Assembly: GCA_949130485.1 (NCBI GenBank)
Contig: OX422188.1
Coordinates: 2,131,722 to 2,195,721 of the forward strand
Origin: Agelas oroides
Lineage: Eukaryota; Porifera; Demospongiae; Agelasida; Agelasidae
Direction: 5' to 3'
DNA: 64,000 nt
A program made the translations under genes and the position numbers. Positions 55,301 to 63,704 of this stretch are shown here, one piece after another (position 1 is the first letter of the stretch; every line of letters starts with the position of its first letter). The notes beneath the pieces are model-generated. The model saw only the letters and a program-made list of their open reading frames with translations, had not been told where the DNA came from and made no database searches.

Positions 55301-58300
55301 GGCACATCGATGTTCATGATGTGAAAATTCCCACACATATATAAAGTGTGATGCTTAAAACATGATGGGATATGGGGATGGGGCATTTATGGCTTAAATG
55401 GGCAGGGCATTTATGACTTAAATGGGTGGGGCATTTATGGCTCAAATGGGTGGGGCAGTTATGGCTCAAATGGGTGGGGCAGTTATGGTAAAGTGAGTTA
55501 TTGTTTTTGGGAAGATATGCTCAAAAAACACTGGTCTTCAGGGGAGTACCCTTTCCGGTCCTCGCATGACCACGGGTTTCGGTTCCTTTAATTGAACTCC
55601 CAACCCGTGGCCTACTACAGAAAGGGCCACTCCCCGCCTAAGGCTTGCTTTGAGTGAGGAGCCCAGCTCTCGGTTGGCATTCACATAGCTATGAATATTC
55701 TAATTACTAAGCAAATAGGGGGTGGGGCTCAATGGGTGGAGTTAGTTATCACAACGTTAACTAGTGAACCAACGCACTGATTGTTGTAGACTTATCGTCT
55801 CGTCTTGGTGGGGTGTCTGGGAGGCTTTGTTCGGCGGTAGGCATTTTTGTACTGAAGATTCTTTCACTGGACATTCGGGTCTGTGCTGTGGCAACTGCTC
55901 GCTGTGAGTATATTAGTAGTTTGTGTGTGAGCGCGGTTGGCGGGCTTTAAATGGGAGTGTGCTTCTCTTAGTAACGGCGTACTTATCCTAGTAACGGCAT
56001 CTTTACTCTAGTTATGGCGTGTGCTTTGCTATAGTAGTATATCCCATTCACTCAGGCATTAGTTTCATACCTTTTTATGCATCAATTCCCTTTCATAGCC
56101 ATCCATAAAGTCTTAATGCAGTTATAAATCTAAACCAGACAATGAGACTCCACATGCATTTAATTACACAGTCAAGAGGGAGGAAACTGAGGTAACCAAA
56201 TTCAATTAAAACCACTTTATAGTGTGGGTGTTGAAAGTGTGTGTACTGTTGGTACAAGCCTACATACTCTTACTTAAATTAACTGATTAACCACTAGAGA
56301 AGTTGCCTATGGGTACCTTCAACACATCGAACTCAAAACCTGTAAGGAGCTATTACTGCAAATTTTGGCTCAAGAGTACTTTGATATCAGGCGCACAAAA
56401 AATTATATAGTTTTTTAAATGGAGCCCCTACAAGATGAGAGGAGGACTTTCTAACCCCACTTGTGCAGTATCAACTGAGACATTTCTACAGTCAACCATA
56501 ACAGCTGCCATGTGCTGACACCCCTCCCTCTCATTTCCCCCATTCCTGGCAAGCTTTTGCAGAACCTATTTCCTAAGCACAGTGAGCAGTGCTGAAGTAA
56601 ACATAACGTGTACAAAATGAAAGTGTGAAAATGATTAGTCAAGAAGGAGGAAACTGAGATTACAAGCCTACATACTGTTACTCAAATTAACTGATTAACT
56701 ACTAGAAGTCACTTTTAGCCTACTGGCTACCTTCAACATATTGTACTTGAAACCTGTGAGGAGCTAGCACTGCAAACCTTGACTCAAGCGTACTTTCGGT
56801 GCAGATTCATGACTTTAACTACACCCACTCATCAAAATTCACAACTGAATACTCTTCCATATGAAGAATTAAAAAATGGAAGGTAAGAGGATCATTTTCT
56901 ACACAATAACTGATGTAGCAAAAGTTGTGTGCAGTGGCATAGCCAGGTCACAGACGACGCCCAGGCACTGCACGTGTTTTTTTTTTTTTTTTGGTCGGGG
57001 GGGTGGGTGAGACTATTTTTGAAATGCCGTCGGTCTTGAATCGGGAGTAGTTCTGACCCATGACTTCGGCATACGTGCGCACAGTACAGGTCTTCACCAG
57101 TATTAAACGCCAAACGTGCGAACAGTGAGGTTAAGAGAGCGTAGGAAACTGCATCACTGCAAATAGCTATACTACGAAAGTTCAACTGTTTTCCGGACGC
57201 TGACGCCCGTGCCCAGGCCCAGGTGGGCCCGGGTTTGGCTACGCCACTGGTTGTGTGTCAAGTGGGGGAGCACCAACACCGGCTGGCACATTGATGTTCA
57301 TTATGTGAAAATTTTTTCGCACATACATATAAGATAGGGATGAGAGGTGGGAAACTGAAGTAACCAAATTCAATCAAAACCATTTTTAATTTACTGATTA
57401 ACTACTACAAAGGGAGGCCTTCTGAAGGATGCTGAACACTGCCAACTTCCTGAGTAGAACTATTTGTATGCTGAGCACTTGTAGGAGCTTTGTGTGCATG
57501 ATACTTCAAAAGAATATTCCTCAGAACAATCATGGATCCCACTGACTATTTTAACTGTGCAAAGTACCGCTATACTGCAGCACTGCTTGACAACAGCTAT
57601 ACAATAGGAGTGTACAATAGTTCGTATGAGCTGGTGGATGCAAGTCAGGGTGTATAGATTCTGAAACATTCAGTGAATAAGGCAAGACATGTTGAGCCAT
57701 CACACTGTGTGAGAAACTAATAGTTACTCTATACCATTCAGTGTCATTGCCCAAATAAGTGGACTGATTGATTACTCCCAATCTTGAACACATTTTTTGT
57801 AAAAGTTGTGATCGACAAGTCAGCAAAAATATGTGTTTTCCATAGCTGGTTTACTGACAGTTTGCTCAAGCATGCCACGCAAAATATGCTCCCTTACATA
57901 CTATCGTATGTGTGCATGTGTGTGTCTGTGTGTTGTGTGCCCACCTCTTTGATGTGTGTTTTGAGAATGGGAACAATGCCAGCTACTGTGTTAAACCTGT
58001 CCACCAGTGCCTCATCCACCTGTAGCATACACAATGTGTGTGATGGGGGAGGGGGGTTTGGGAGAGATTGAAATAACATGAGGGAAAACATGACAAAATG
58101 TATGGGGCAAGTTCATACTATACCTGTTCCAGGGTGAAGGCATCATCATAGTTCATGGTCACTGTGGCTGAGAGCTGACGAAAAAAATGGAGCAGTCCAT
58201 TTTTACTACTCAAATCACAAAATGTACGATTTTCCTTATTATTTTATTTGTCCTTCTATCACCTCTCTTCGCCCCATCCCTCTCCCCCCTACCCTACCAT

Positions 58301-61300
58301 GTACAAATCTGCACCGTCCCATTGCAGTCCTTCAAGTCCAGGTGCCTTTGGGTCAAACTCCCTCCGTTCGTACTTTTTGTCTGGAGGTGAGAGAAAGAAT
58401 GAGTTGGGGAATACAAGCACAGAGGATAATATCTACTGTATGGTACTGCCTACATAAAATATGATGCTCTATAGGCTCATTGCTTCGGCGATGGAGATCC
58501 TTGAACCGAAACGTTTCAACCTCTGATCTGAAGTTCTCTGTGTGCTATTTAAGAGCTCGATATTCTCTGATAATCATGCTAAAATATACTTCCAGCTATA
58601 GCATTGTAAATAACAAAAGCCAGAATGAATGAAGATCTGGGAAGGTCAGTATGGTAGGCTTGAATACAGGCAATACATCAGGCTAGAATACCTGAGTGTA
58701 TTATGGGGCGAACTTACAACTTATGGCATGCTTTAATGTACCCTGGCAATTTTTTTGCAATGTTGGTTCAGACTAGTATAGACAGTGGTGCACTCTACAC
58801 AGAATACTCCCTTCAGTATAAGTTGACCTTGCATGGCGAAGTGGTGTTGCATATTAAGGTTATGATGAATGAAAATTTGCATACCTTTCTCCAAGTGCAG
58901 CCATCTTTTGGTTTGCAGGTGTTTAATGCGTGCGTATGACTCCAATAGAATGGTGTCCTCTTCCTGCAGCAGAAACACTCATGTTACTAGCATTCATTAT
59001 TACTTCAGCACACTGCAAGATTATGGCTAAATGACTGACTGGTATGACAGCAAAGAGGGAGAAGACAGTATCCAGGTCGCACTGGCTTGTGATGGAGAGA
59101 GACGGGGAGGCAGACAGAGTGGAGGTGCGATCCTTTAGTGTCACCTGTTGATGAAAAAGCACATAGCTCTACAACTGTTTGTTGTTTTCCCACTACATTA
59201 CACTAGCCTTATTCTAGACCTCAAACATTGAGGTACACAATGCAACAATGCATAAACAGCTCAAGATCTAGAGTGGAATAAACTCACACAATATTAGGTT
59301 TGCTCACTTGCAGCAGCAAAGAAAAATTTAAGTATTTCCTGCTTAAAACATTTGCAGCAATACGTATTTACTATTATGCTGTATGAGTAAAATCAGCGCT
59401 GATGTGTACATAGTAACTCTCATGCAGAGAGTCAGTACAGTTGTAGTTCACAAATAAGGAAGGGACTCCTGGTTGACTATCTGCACATGTTCAGTGGTTA
59501 CTGTTTAACAAGGTTGTGGTTGCTGTAAACAAGGTTGTGGTTGCTGTAAACAAGGAAATGGTTCCAACATAGATATTTAGTGCACACTGGATATCTATTG
59601 GGAGTCACCATTATGGTTGCAATATGATATCATGTACCCAGTTTCCTCTTGGTTTACTTATGCAATTAGCATAGCTTTAAGATCAACAATATACATGACC
59701 ACTGTCTCTTCAGCTTGTCTGCAGCTAAGGTAAGCACTTCAGAGGACAACTGTTACGTTTTAGCAGTGATGCATGTACGCTTGTTATAAGACAGCTATAA
59801 CTTCCAGGTATGGGCAATATTCACTATCGAACAATTTTATACTACAAGGTACCTTTTGTTATTGGATGCTATAAAATAGCTATGTTGTCATATATCTAGC
59901 TACGTATGTTACCACAGACCTCACTACTTTTTCTCGTGCACATGTACATAGGTTAGCATTTTGCAACTTTGCATTTTGAAATAAATTGCATCCTGGATAC
60001 CTTGTACTCCCCTTCAGAGTGTACAACTGCAAGGTACTTCCGTGTGGGCAGATGTTTAATACGACACCGCTCCCCCCAAGACAGAGGCTCACCTGAAAAG
60101 ACAGAGAAAGTGTATTTCATCATCTTCCCTAATTCCATTGTGCTCCTCCCACTTGCTCCATCTCTCCCTCCCCCCTCCTCCTCTTCTCCCTCATATAGTC
60201 TTCCCACTCACCGCTGCGGGGGTCACTTTCCTTCTCAAACTGCCAGTAGGTGTTGGCAGAAGTGGAGGGTGCCTTCAGAATGCCATGGTCAGAATGCCGC
60301 TTGCGACAGTGAACTATGAAAAACAGTGTGAAGTTAATATTTCCACAGTAACTTGTATTAGCTATGTATCATATCAGGAGGTTATGAACTGCAATGCACT
60401 GCTTTGTGGTGCTCATAAGCTCTTGATCATATTCCACCTACCATCCTCCACAATTGCAGGGTCCCTAGCAAAGGAGCCCTCAGCAGCAATATAGCACTCA
60501 TACTCACGGTGGAACAACCTCACTGTGCCTCCAGCCTGATGAATAATATGTAGTGATTACGCCTTTAGGTTAATATTTTAAAATACTTGTTGGCTATTAA
60601 AGTTGATTAAGTAATCTCAGGTAGTTGGGTGCAATCTGGGAAAACTTAAGTGATTAGAACTGCTTGCTGAGATGTCCGCAGTAGAATTGCTATTTACATA
60701 CTCTGAATGTGTTGGGTTTTTCTCCTGTTGTGGGCTTGTAGTGTGGGATGATGGTGAAGGCAGACTCTGTGGCTGAGAGATTCAGCTCATGGCTGCATGG
60801 AAAATATAAGAGTGTGAAAGGCAGTAAGAGTAAGAGAATTACACACATGCAAAGGACATTTAATAGGTTATTCCTTACCAGTCTGCATGCACGTTGAATC
60901 CCACAGACCTGAACAGTTTTGCACTGTAGTGCAGAAACTGTCCTTCTGTCTTCAAGCTCTCAAACTTCACCTGGTCATTGTACCGTGCCTAGGAAGAGGA
61001 GGAGGAGGGGCAACAGTATAGTGGGGTAAATGGATTAGAAGCAGGGAGGGGAGTTTACTTATAATCTGCTACATATATACCTCATCACCAACAGACTGCA
61101 CTTTGTATCGTGGCAGGATCTTGAAGATAGAGCCCTTTGAGTTCCCACTTTGTAGTTCAACCTAAAGTCAACGACACACAATGTATCCATCTATTTGCCG
61201 TGCACACATGCATGTGCAAGTTTGCTCACCCTGAGGCTTGTGTTCTCAGTTCTGGATATTATCATGGTGTTCACGGCAAGGTACTTCTTAGTCAATGTGT

Positions 61301-63704
61301 GCAACAGCTATGTGAGGTGGTTGGTGGTGGGATAAGAGTGCAATAAGGAGTTGCAGTTGCTGATTGTTGTTGGCAGAGTTTGACTTCTTCTCTATCTTTT
61401 AAAGGACTACCTAGGTATACATTGTCTGCAAGGCAACTTGTGACTACAAGTTGAAAACAAGCCTTGTTCCCAGGCTCTCACGCATGGCCCCAACATGCAC
61501 AAGAGCCTGGGGATGAGACTAGTTTACAACTGTCAGATGGCTTAATACCATAATTTGCAAACACACACATCTACACACAAACAGTCAGAGTGCAGATTGC
61601 AGCCTTTACGTTCATGAGGGCGTACACTCTATTTTAAAGTCCTACGTAGCTATATTCTAGTTACTCTTACTTGCACTTTTTCTCCATACACAAGGGCAGT
61701 GCCCTGTAGTCTCTCCTGTTCTGCTTCATTTTCACGAATCTCCAAGTCACAAAGTTTCTACGGAAGCAAACAAACAAGCGAAAGACAAACACACAAGCTG
61801 GACCTTAAAAACATCTCAACAGTAGCTTATATATAGAGATTGGAAGCAGTTCTTTGCTAGTACCTGTGCATGCAGGAGTACCTCCTTCTCATCAGATGTC
61901 AGCTTACGATCTCTGGATGAATAAGTAGGTAGGAAAAAGGAAAAACAAAAAAAAACAAAAGATCTATGCACCATGCACACACACGCAAAATAAAAATTGC
62001 ATTCCGGACGTGGATTTGTAATTACTAAAAATATTAAGTACACACCATTATTTGCACAAGTGGAAAACACAGGAAAAATAAAAGTACAGAAGCAATTAAA
62101 AAATATTGTGTATAGTGTCTTACTGACTTGCAAATGTGCATGTTGATATTTTTAACCAAAGTGTGACTTTCTGAACAGACCCCGAAATCTTGACTCATGA
62201 TCCCGTATGTACAATGCACAATGCATATAGTGTTTATATGTTTCAACTCTTCTTTGCCCATAGAGAAGCAACAAACCTGCATGTGATGTGTGCTCTACAA
62301 CCACTCTAGTTTCCACACTATTGCCAGGAATGTCCCAGAGTCACACTAACTGATTCAAACAGAAACACAGACTCAAATAGTGCTTACTACCCTCACATAA
62401 GAGTCCTGCAGGCTAGACTCTCACGAGACGCTAGAAGAGTTAAAAACCCTTTTGTTGTAGCTTAGTGACTGCTTCAGAACAGTTGCTTTTTTGATGCATT
62501 GTTTGGGTGCGTGTGCAGTGTGTGCTACATGTGTGACACATTCTTCGTCCCAAGCATGTTAGCACCCACTTAGCCACCTTAGTGGTGATTATGCAACACA
62601 AAAGCCTGAGGAGAATTTGACTTCACTCTCCTCCCCCATGAGAGCCTGAAGAGGATCTACTCCCTTTAGCTCGTTTATTAGATTATTTGTGAGTAAATAT
62701 TCTTGGTAAATGGTTGTAACCAAATTTACTCTGTCCTGAGTAAACATGGAATGATTATAAATGCAATTATTTACTACACCAATCTTACAACCCTACTATT
62801 TACGCTTCAGTACAATTTTCCAATTAAATCCTAATCAAAAAGACAGGATGAACCTGAAATATTTTGGAACGAAGTCAATCAATAGAAAAATAAAAAAATG
62901 AAAATAGCAATCGTCTTGATATGGTTTTGGGGTGATACTATAACTTTGTAGGTGCAGAGAGTACCCTCATTCCCAGGCCCTTGCCCAGCTAACAGACTGA
63001 TCGGCCAAATTGTAGCAGAGTTGTACATTTGCATATCAACAGAATGCTTTGTGTGACATCTTACCATTTTTTGTTAACATATTAGCATGGCTACACACTA
63101 TGTACATGTGCACTTAATGAGTTCCCCAAAACTAATGTTCTGCTTATGTTATCCAATTAGTTAGTAATTCGAGCGTACAAAGGTGCCATCAATATTAAAT
63201 TAGGTTAGCACGTGCTGATTCCAGTCCATTGGCAGCATGTACACCAGCATTGCTTCTACATACTGCAATTCTTTTATTATGCAAAATAATTATACACATG
63301 CAGTTATATGTATTGGATATACTTCCTATACGAGAAGTATTAACACCGATATACTCTGAATATCAGTAATATATCCAATTCTGGGCTAGTTACATCATGC
63401 AATTTTTGTGTATATGTACCCATTATATTCCACTGTTCATCCAATGAAATACTTAGTATATAGTTGACTTACTTCAGGCGTTGCTTGATTTCATTGAGCC
63501 TCTCCTGACTTTTATACTTGTTAGCAACCACAATCTTAAAGGTCGCAACTGTAACGACAGAAGAGTCATATAATTGGGTGACGTGTAATAAGAACACTGC
63601 CAGCATAGCTCTATAAATTATGTATGCACTCACAATGGACATTGGGTAGGTTAGGGTCCTTTTGGGAGTCCACGCGACACAGTGCTGCAGAATTGTGCTT
63701 GGAG
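16451..63704 (-). CDS. ITPR-like: Gene B: IP3 receptor-like calcium-release channel, nearly full length
   Basis: Paralogue of gene A with 64 recognised exons, 8,192 coding nt and about 2,730 residues; IP3Rs are typically about 2,700. Phases agree through the whole chain and no exon has a stop. Read from the N-terminus, the first visible exon is 63634-63684 (or 63634-63704 with an alternative acceptor). It aligns about 30-40 residues into IP3R1, so one or two 5' exons and the promoter lie beyond 64000. Domain order is beta-trefoil/MIR, helical ligand core, RIH, RIH-associated, six-helix channel, Cys2-His2 and coiled coil; no SPRY, so not a ryanodine receptor. Expected role: tetrameric ER Ca2+ release channel. 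Exon 48418-48449 is the weakest call. The start of exon 22304-22591 is uncertain by 9 nt. Confidence 0.88.
17337..19970 (-). CDS. ITPR-like: Gene B exons 54-60: six-helix channel domain
   Basis: Exons: 19924-19970, 19754-19852, 19474-19659, 19303-19372, 19098-19221, 18078-18262, 17337-17483. Helices read RYFILLFLSLLMN-like (first; here with FFLMN), IFGAFHLFFSLWMLIEYFL (second), LFVVASILSLVFWGYFYCF (third/fourth) and DILQRVLRSITKNG (S4-S5). The S5/pore exon contains LFCNSLFQCLITIIRYGFLD then NPGLVIPLVPDEW, and S6 has NIVFGIIVDTFSELRD. As in gene A, the pore lacks GGG-x-GD and an intron (17484-18077) interrupts the substituted filter. Transmembrane exons are the most conserved between A and B. 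Confidence 0.88.
20046..34324 (-). CDS. ITPR-like: Gene B exons 35-53: distal helical region and RIH-associated domain
   Basis: Exons: 34190-34324, 33857-34110, 33537-33757, 31908-32044, 31293-31415, 30997-31189, 30725-30818, 30608-30661, 24217-24375, 24023-24089, 22994-23184, 22803-22854, 22665-22715, 22304-22591, 21613-21681, 21131-21526, 20745-21018, 20355-20518, 20046-20168. Order and phases equal gene A. Length changes against A are multiples of three: 221 vs 215, 94 vs 97, 54 vs 69, 51 vs 27, 288 vs 267, 396 vs 375, 164 vs 140. Gene A's 27-nt exon at 7721-7747 has no counterpart that I can find. Exon 21131-21526 is the RIH-associated domain. Exon 20355-20518 holds a repetitive Lys/Glu/Thr stretch. 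The 6.2-kb intron 24376-30607 is the largest in the gene. Confidence 0.85.
20283..20336 (+). repeat. Short (TG)n followed by a 34-base G run
   Basis: About ten TG units run into an unbroken run of G from 20303 to 20336, in the gene B intron between exons 20355-20518 and 20046-20168, 18 bp downstream (in transcription) of the former. Read in the gene B direction the transcript carries C here; the G-rich strand is the template strand. Confidence 0.95.
23185..24022 (-). other. Gene B intron without recognised content
   Basis: 838 bp of AT-rich intron between exons 24023-24089 and 22994-23184. No repeat structure or coding-like segment was recognised. Confidence 0.55.
24376..25300 (-). other. 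3' portion of the largest gene B intron, unannotated stretch
   Basis: Holds short motifs found elsewhere in the window, such as TGCTTGCTCACGCTCGCCCC near 24847, seen again with changes near 53245. No bounded element could be drawn. Confidence 0.4.
26159..26497 (-). CDS. Unidentified 113-codon open segment inside the 2.77-kb element
   Basis: Open from a plausible acceptor (...TTGGTAG at 26498) to a TGA at 26159. It reads like protein in part, for example NAIGEAIVSLIQNQQNGG and FQGVGMPDLFSYIAQ, and is richer in GC than nearby introns. It could be an exon of the element's own gene, a captured host fragment, or chance. I do not recognise the family and cannot connect it to other exons. Confidence 0.25.
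   Translation of the reverse strand, partial: KVAPKDNIHSKNRHLCYWRNAIGEAIVSLIQNQQNGGYLEDDAISLLFQGVGMPDLFSYIAQSLLFLQDPIDCCVLTHARLQLAALQQSAPNGVCHVVGEFMTYSCLRQIKK
26714..27298. mobile_element. Nested MITE with GGCCTGTCA ends
   Basis: The left end GGCCTGTCATGATAAAAA and the right end, read inward, GGCCTGTCACGTTAAATT are inverted repeats followed by related GGACCCCC tracts. About 585 bp, inside the 2.77-kb element. It includes a C run at 26738-26754. Confidence 0.6.
27865..28000. mobile_element. Fragment with pogo/Tigger-like terminus
   Basis: The right edge, read inward, is CAGTGGAACCCCGCTTAACG, the style of terminal repeat seen in pogo/Tigger elements. A related GGTGTCCGCTATTCAGGGG lies at the left. 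Short and without coding capacity. Confidence 0.45.
29021..29604. mobile_element. Foldback element with identical 134-bp arms
   Basis: Arms 29021-29154 and 29471-29604 are perfect inverted copies around a 316-nt spacer. They start ACAAGACTTAAAAAACATTA and contain ATGTAGGGATGGCATGCC. It forms the outer end of composite repeat copy 1. A diverged copy of the same foldback is at 39347-39619. Confidence 0.85.
29754..29889 (-). CDS. Possible first exon of an unidentified nested gene
   Basis: Within gene B intron 24376-30607. An ATG-started open stretch (VGTVCVEAEQKNDKQNNR, RRQGFLTIREYQNFLEE) ends at a good donor (GTAAGC). The surrounding 29.7-30.1 kb is richer in CpG than neighbouring intron. No continuing exon could be placed, and the protein is unknown to me, so this may be chance or repeat sequence. 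Confidence 0.2.
32105..33135. mobile_element. MITE with ACCATAGTCTYGTGAAA ends, long copy
   Basis: The left end ACCATAGTCTTGTGAAAAAG and right end, read inward, ACTGTAGTCTCACGAAAGA are inverted. The element is about 1.03 kb and fills most of intron 32045-33536. The same family occurs at 48729-49217. The shared sub-terminal block GGCAGACTTGTAAGGTGCTC confirms the relationship. Confidence 0.65.
34733..35520 (+). repeat. Dispersed repeat family, copy 1
   Basis: Begins GTCGAGTGGGGGAGCACCAA, contains a run of about 21-bp units (GGCTTAAATGGGTGGGGCAT) at about 34845-34950, and ends near GTTATGGCGTGTGCTTTACT. A second copy in the same orientation is at 55273-56037 and a fragment at 57250-57335. It lies in gene B intron 34325-36331. 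Family unknown; a tRNA-derived origin was considered but not supported. Confidence 0.7.
36332..46211 (-). CDS. ITPR-like: Gene B exons 25-34: central helical region with RIH domain
   Basis: Exons: 46140-46211, 44437-44572, 43403-43461, 41016-41334, 38313-38400, 38184-38238, 37850-38073, 37338-37768, 36642-36930, 36332-36539. Exon 37338-37768 (LVLGSMHLLNRFYSAEVTLF, then IQTQLLVTDESRRVF) is the RIH domain, matching IP3R1 [20 protein letters not shown] and VQLLVTSQDV. The small exon 43403-43461 (VMYVDVGENRDVLE) was found by phase and by likeness to the IP3R1 HMHVDRDPQEQV segment. Exon 36642-36930 contains an in-frame 81-bp tandem duplication. The 2.6-kb intron 38401-41015 holds one copy of a composite repeat. 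Confidence 0.83.
36725..36886 (-). repeat. 81-bp in-frame tandem duplication inside a gene B exon
   Basis: Two adjacent 81-bp copies, 36725-36805 and 36806-36886, differ at four positions. Each encodes 27 residues beginning DTADARGRETMGEKKAELVE, rich in charged residues and probably a flexible insertion. The unit lies in the middle of exon 36642-36930, so reading frame is preserved. Confidence 0.9.
37031..37337 (-). other. Intron stretch without recognised content
   Basis: AT-rich intron between exons 37338-37768 and 36642-36930; only short TATA-type repeats near 37205-37230. Confidence 0.5.
38401..39346 (-). other. Intron stretch without recognised content
   Basis: Downstream part, in transcription, of the 2.6-kb gene B intron 38401-41015. 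I see no inverted repeats or coding-like segment before the composite repeat begins at 39347. Confidence 0.5.
39347..40796. mobile_element. Composite repeat, copy 2 (uninterrupted, inverted relative to copy 1)
   Basis: A foldback of about 270 bp (39347-39619) joins a segment to 40796 that ends CTCTCTGATA and matches 25301-26117 reversed. It lacks the 2.77-kb insertion seen in copy 1 and so shows the empty site. It contains a 225-bp tandem duplication and inner palindromes of the TCTCGTTCCCAGACC type. Confidence 0.75.
39782..40231. repeat. 225-bp near-perfect tandem duplication
   Basis: Copies 39782-40006 and 40007-40231, starting AACCACTCTCCGGAGCTCC, are almost identical; I noticed one difference (GACGCC versus GACACC). 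It lies inside composite repeat copy 2 and is absent from copy 1. Confidence 0.9.
42030..42276. mobile_element. Short MITE with ACTATAAACACTGGACC ends, copy 1
   Basis: Ends ACTATAAACACTGGACC and GGTCCAGTGTTTATAGT are perfect 17-bp inverted repeats, extended outward by GGGGAG/CTCCCC. Sub-terminal GGGTCCTTGGGTCC-like short repeats. Copy 2 is at 53447-54102. Confidence 0.8.
44890..45130. repeat. Perfect 241-bp palindrome
   Basis: Two 120-nt arms are exact reverse complements around a single central base at 45010. Outer edge CTCTGGGCTTCAAAC; centre TTTTCTTAAAGAAAA. Transcribed as part of gene B it would form one long RNA hairpin. Confidence 0.97.
45129..45563. repeat. Perfect inverted repeat, 213-bp arms and 9-nt loop
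   Basis: Arms 45129-45341 and 45351-45563 are exact reverse complements with loop TTGTCTGCA. A likely element end, CACTGTAAGAAAAAAAGTGG, sits near each outer edge. It overlaps the 241-bp palindrome by two bases. Confidence 0.97.
47221..47636. repeat. 40-bp minisatellite, ten copies
   Basis: Exact 40-bp spacing of a unit beginning YCTAGCAGGAAGCTGAGTGA at 47221, 47261 and onward to 47581, then a partial copy. Units differ by only zero to two bases. It lies in the gene B intron 46212-47825. Confidence 0.97.
47826..54519 (-). CDS. ITPR-like: Gene B exons 17-24: helical half of the ligand-binding core
   Basis: Exons: 54379-54519, 51464-51522, 50786-50900, 50573-50628, 49775-49841, 49595-49664, 48418-48449 (tentative), 47826-47951. 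The segment KNRQKLLRNLR aligns with IP3R1 RERQKLMREQ, keeping the equivalents of K508 and R511 and changing R504 to Lys. The segment DSRKNENYLARF aligns with DYRKNQEYIAKQF, keeping R568 and K569. FLGNLCVCGDRPIPSNQ matches the family signature [20 protein letters not shown]. Exon 48418-48449 was placed because its 32 nt and GT-AG borders restore the frame between neighbours; its sequence is weakly informative. Confidence 0.8.
48729..49217. mobile_element. MITE with ACCATAGTCTYGTGAAA ends, short copy
   Basis: Ends ACCATAGTCTCGTGAAAGAG and, read inward, ACCGTAGTCTTGCGAAAGAG are clear inverted repeats. About 490 bp, half the length of the copy at 32105-33135, sharing both sub-terminal regions. 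Confidence 0.75.
51078..51129. repeat. Perfect 17-bp-arm palindromic repeat
   Basis: TAGCCTCGTTCCCAGGC and its exact reverse complement flank an 18-nt loop. Related imperfect palindromes or half-sites occur near 27333, 28394, 29190, 29354, 54187, 61460, 62970 and 63942, so this is a dispersed short hairpin family. Confidence 0.9.
52362..52394 (+). repeat. 33-base A run
   Basis: Uninterrupted A run in intron 51523-54378. Could be the tail of an inserted reverse-transcribed sequence, but I recognise nothing upstream of it and see no flanking duplication. The DNA from 52395 to 53446 holds no element that I can bound. Confidence 0.85.
53447..54102. mobile_element. MITE with ACTATAAAYACTGGACC ends, copy 2
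   Basis: Ends ACTATAAATACTGGACC and GGTCCAGTGTTTATAGT, with sub-terminal GGGTCCTTGGGTCC-like units. The inner block near 53880 matches the centre of copy 1 (42030-42276). About 656 bp, longer than copy 1. Confidence 0.75.
55273..56037 (+). repeat. Dispersed repeat family, copy 2
   Basis: Same start (GTCGAGTGGGGGAGCACCAA), the same 21-bp unit run (about 55385-55490) and the same ending block as copy 1 at 34733-35520. The preceding intron stretch 54520-55272 has no recognised content. Confidence 0.7.
56171..57420. repeat. Three local copies of an AAACTGAGGTAACCAAATTC repeat
   Basis: Related stretches start near 56171, 56637 and 57345, sharing GGAAACTGAG, a TTAACTGATTAACYACTA block and, in the first two, a long similar tail. 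The opening motif also occurs inside both palindromes at 44890-45563, so the family is the same or related. Confidence 0.6.
56932..57249. mobile_element. hAT-type MITE with perfect 8-bp target duplication
   Basis: Ends CAGTGGCATAGCCAGG and, read inward, CAGTGGCGTAGCCAAAC. The 8-bp sequence GTTGTGTG directly flanks both sides (56924-56931 and 57250-57257). 318 bp, non-coding. Terminal sequence and 8-bp duplication both fit the hAT superfamily. It is inserted at the edge of a fragment of the dispersed repeat. Confidence 0.88.
57945..63704 (-). CDS. ITPR-like: Gene B exons 1-16: N-terminal beta-trefoil and MIR region
   Basis: Exons: 63634-63684, 63473-63548, 61864-61912, 61671-61757, 61230-61307, 61081-61161, 60879-60988, 60702-60792, 60442-60535, 60212-60313, 60001-60092, 59040-59144, 58885-58963, 58298-58380, 58124-58174, 57945-58019. 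Landmarks matching IP3R1: YGEKVQLLHTLTKKYLAVN (IP3R1 YGNVIQLLHLKSNKYLTVN), ILPRYKVQSVGDE, GGTVRLFHREYE, RCRIKHLPTRKYLAV and YARIKHLQTKRWLH. These are suppressor-domain and MIR strands. The loop that carries RTTGR, the IP3-phosphate contacts, in vertebrate IP3R reads GILKAPSTSANTYW here, so those contacts are not recognisable. The exons are small and dense. Confidence 0.85.
59145..60000 (-). other. Gene B intron with only a small tandem repeat
   Basis: 856 bp between exons 60001-60092 and 59040-59144. Contains two to three copies of AAGGTTGTGGTTGCTGTAAA at about 59510-59555; nothing else recognised. Confidence 0.6.
61913..63472 (-). other. 1.6-kb gene B intron without recognised element
   Basis: AT-rich intron between exons 63473-63548 and 61864-61912. 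Contains a half-site of the short palindrome family near 62970, and no bounded repeat or coding-like segment. Confidence 0.5.
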
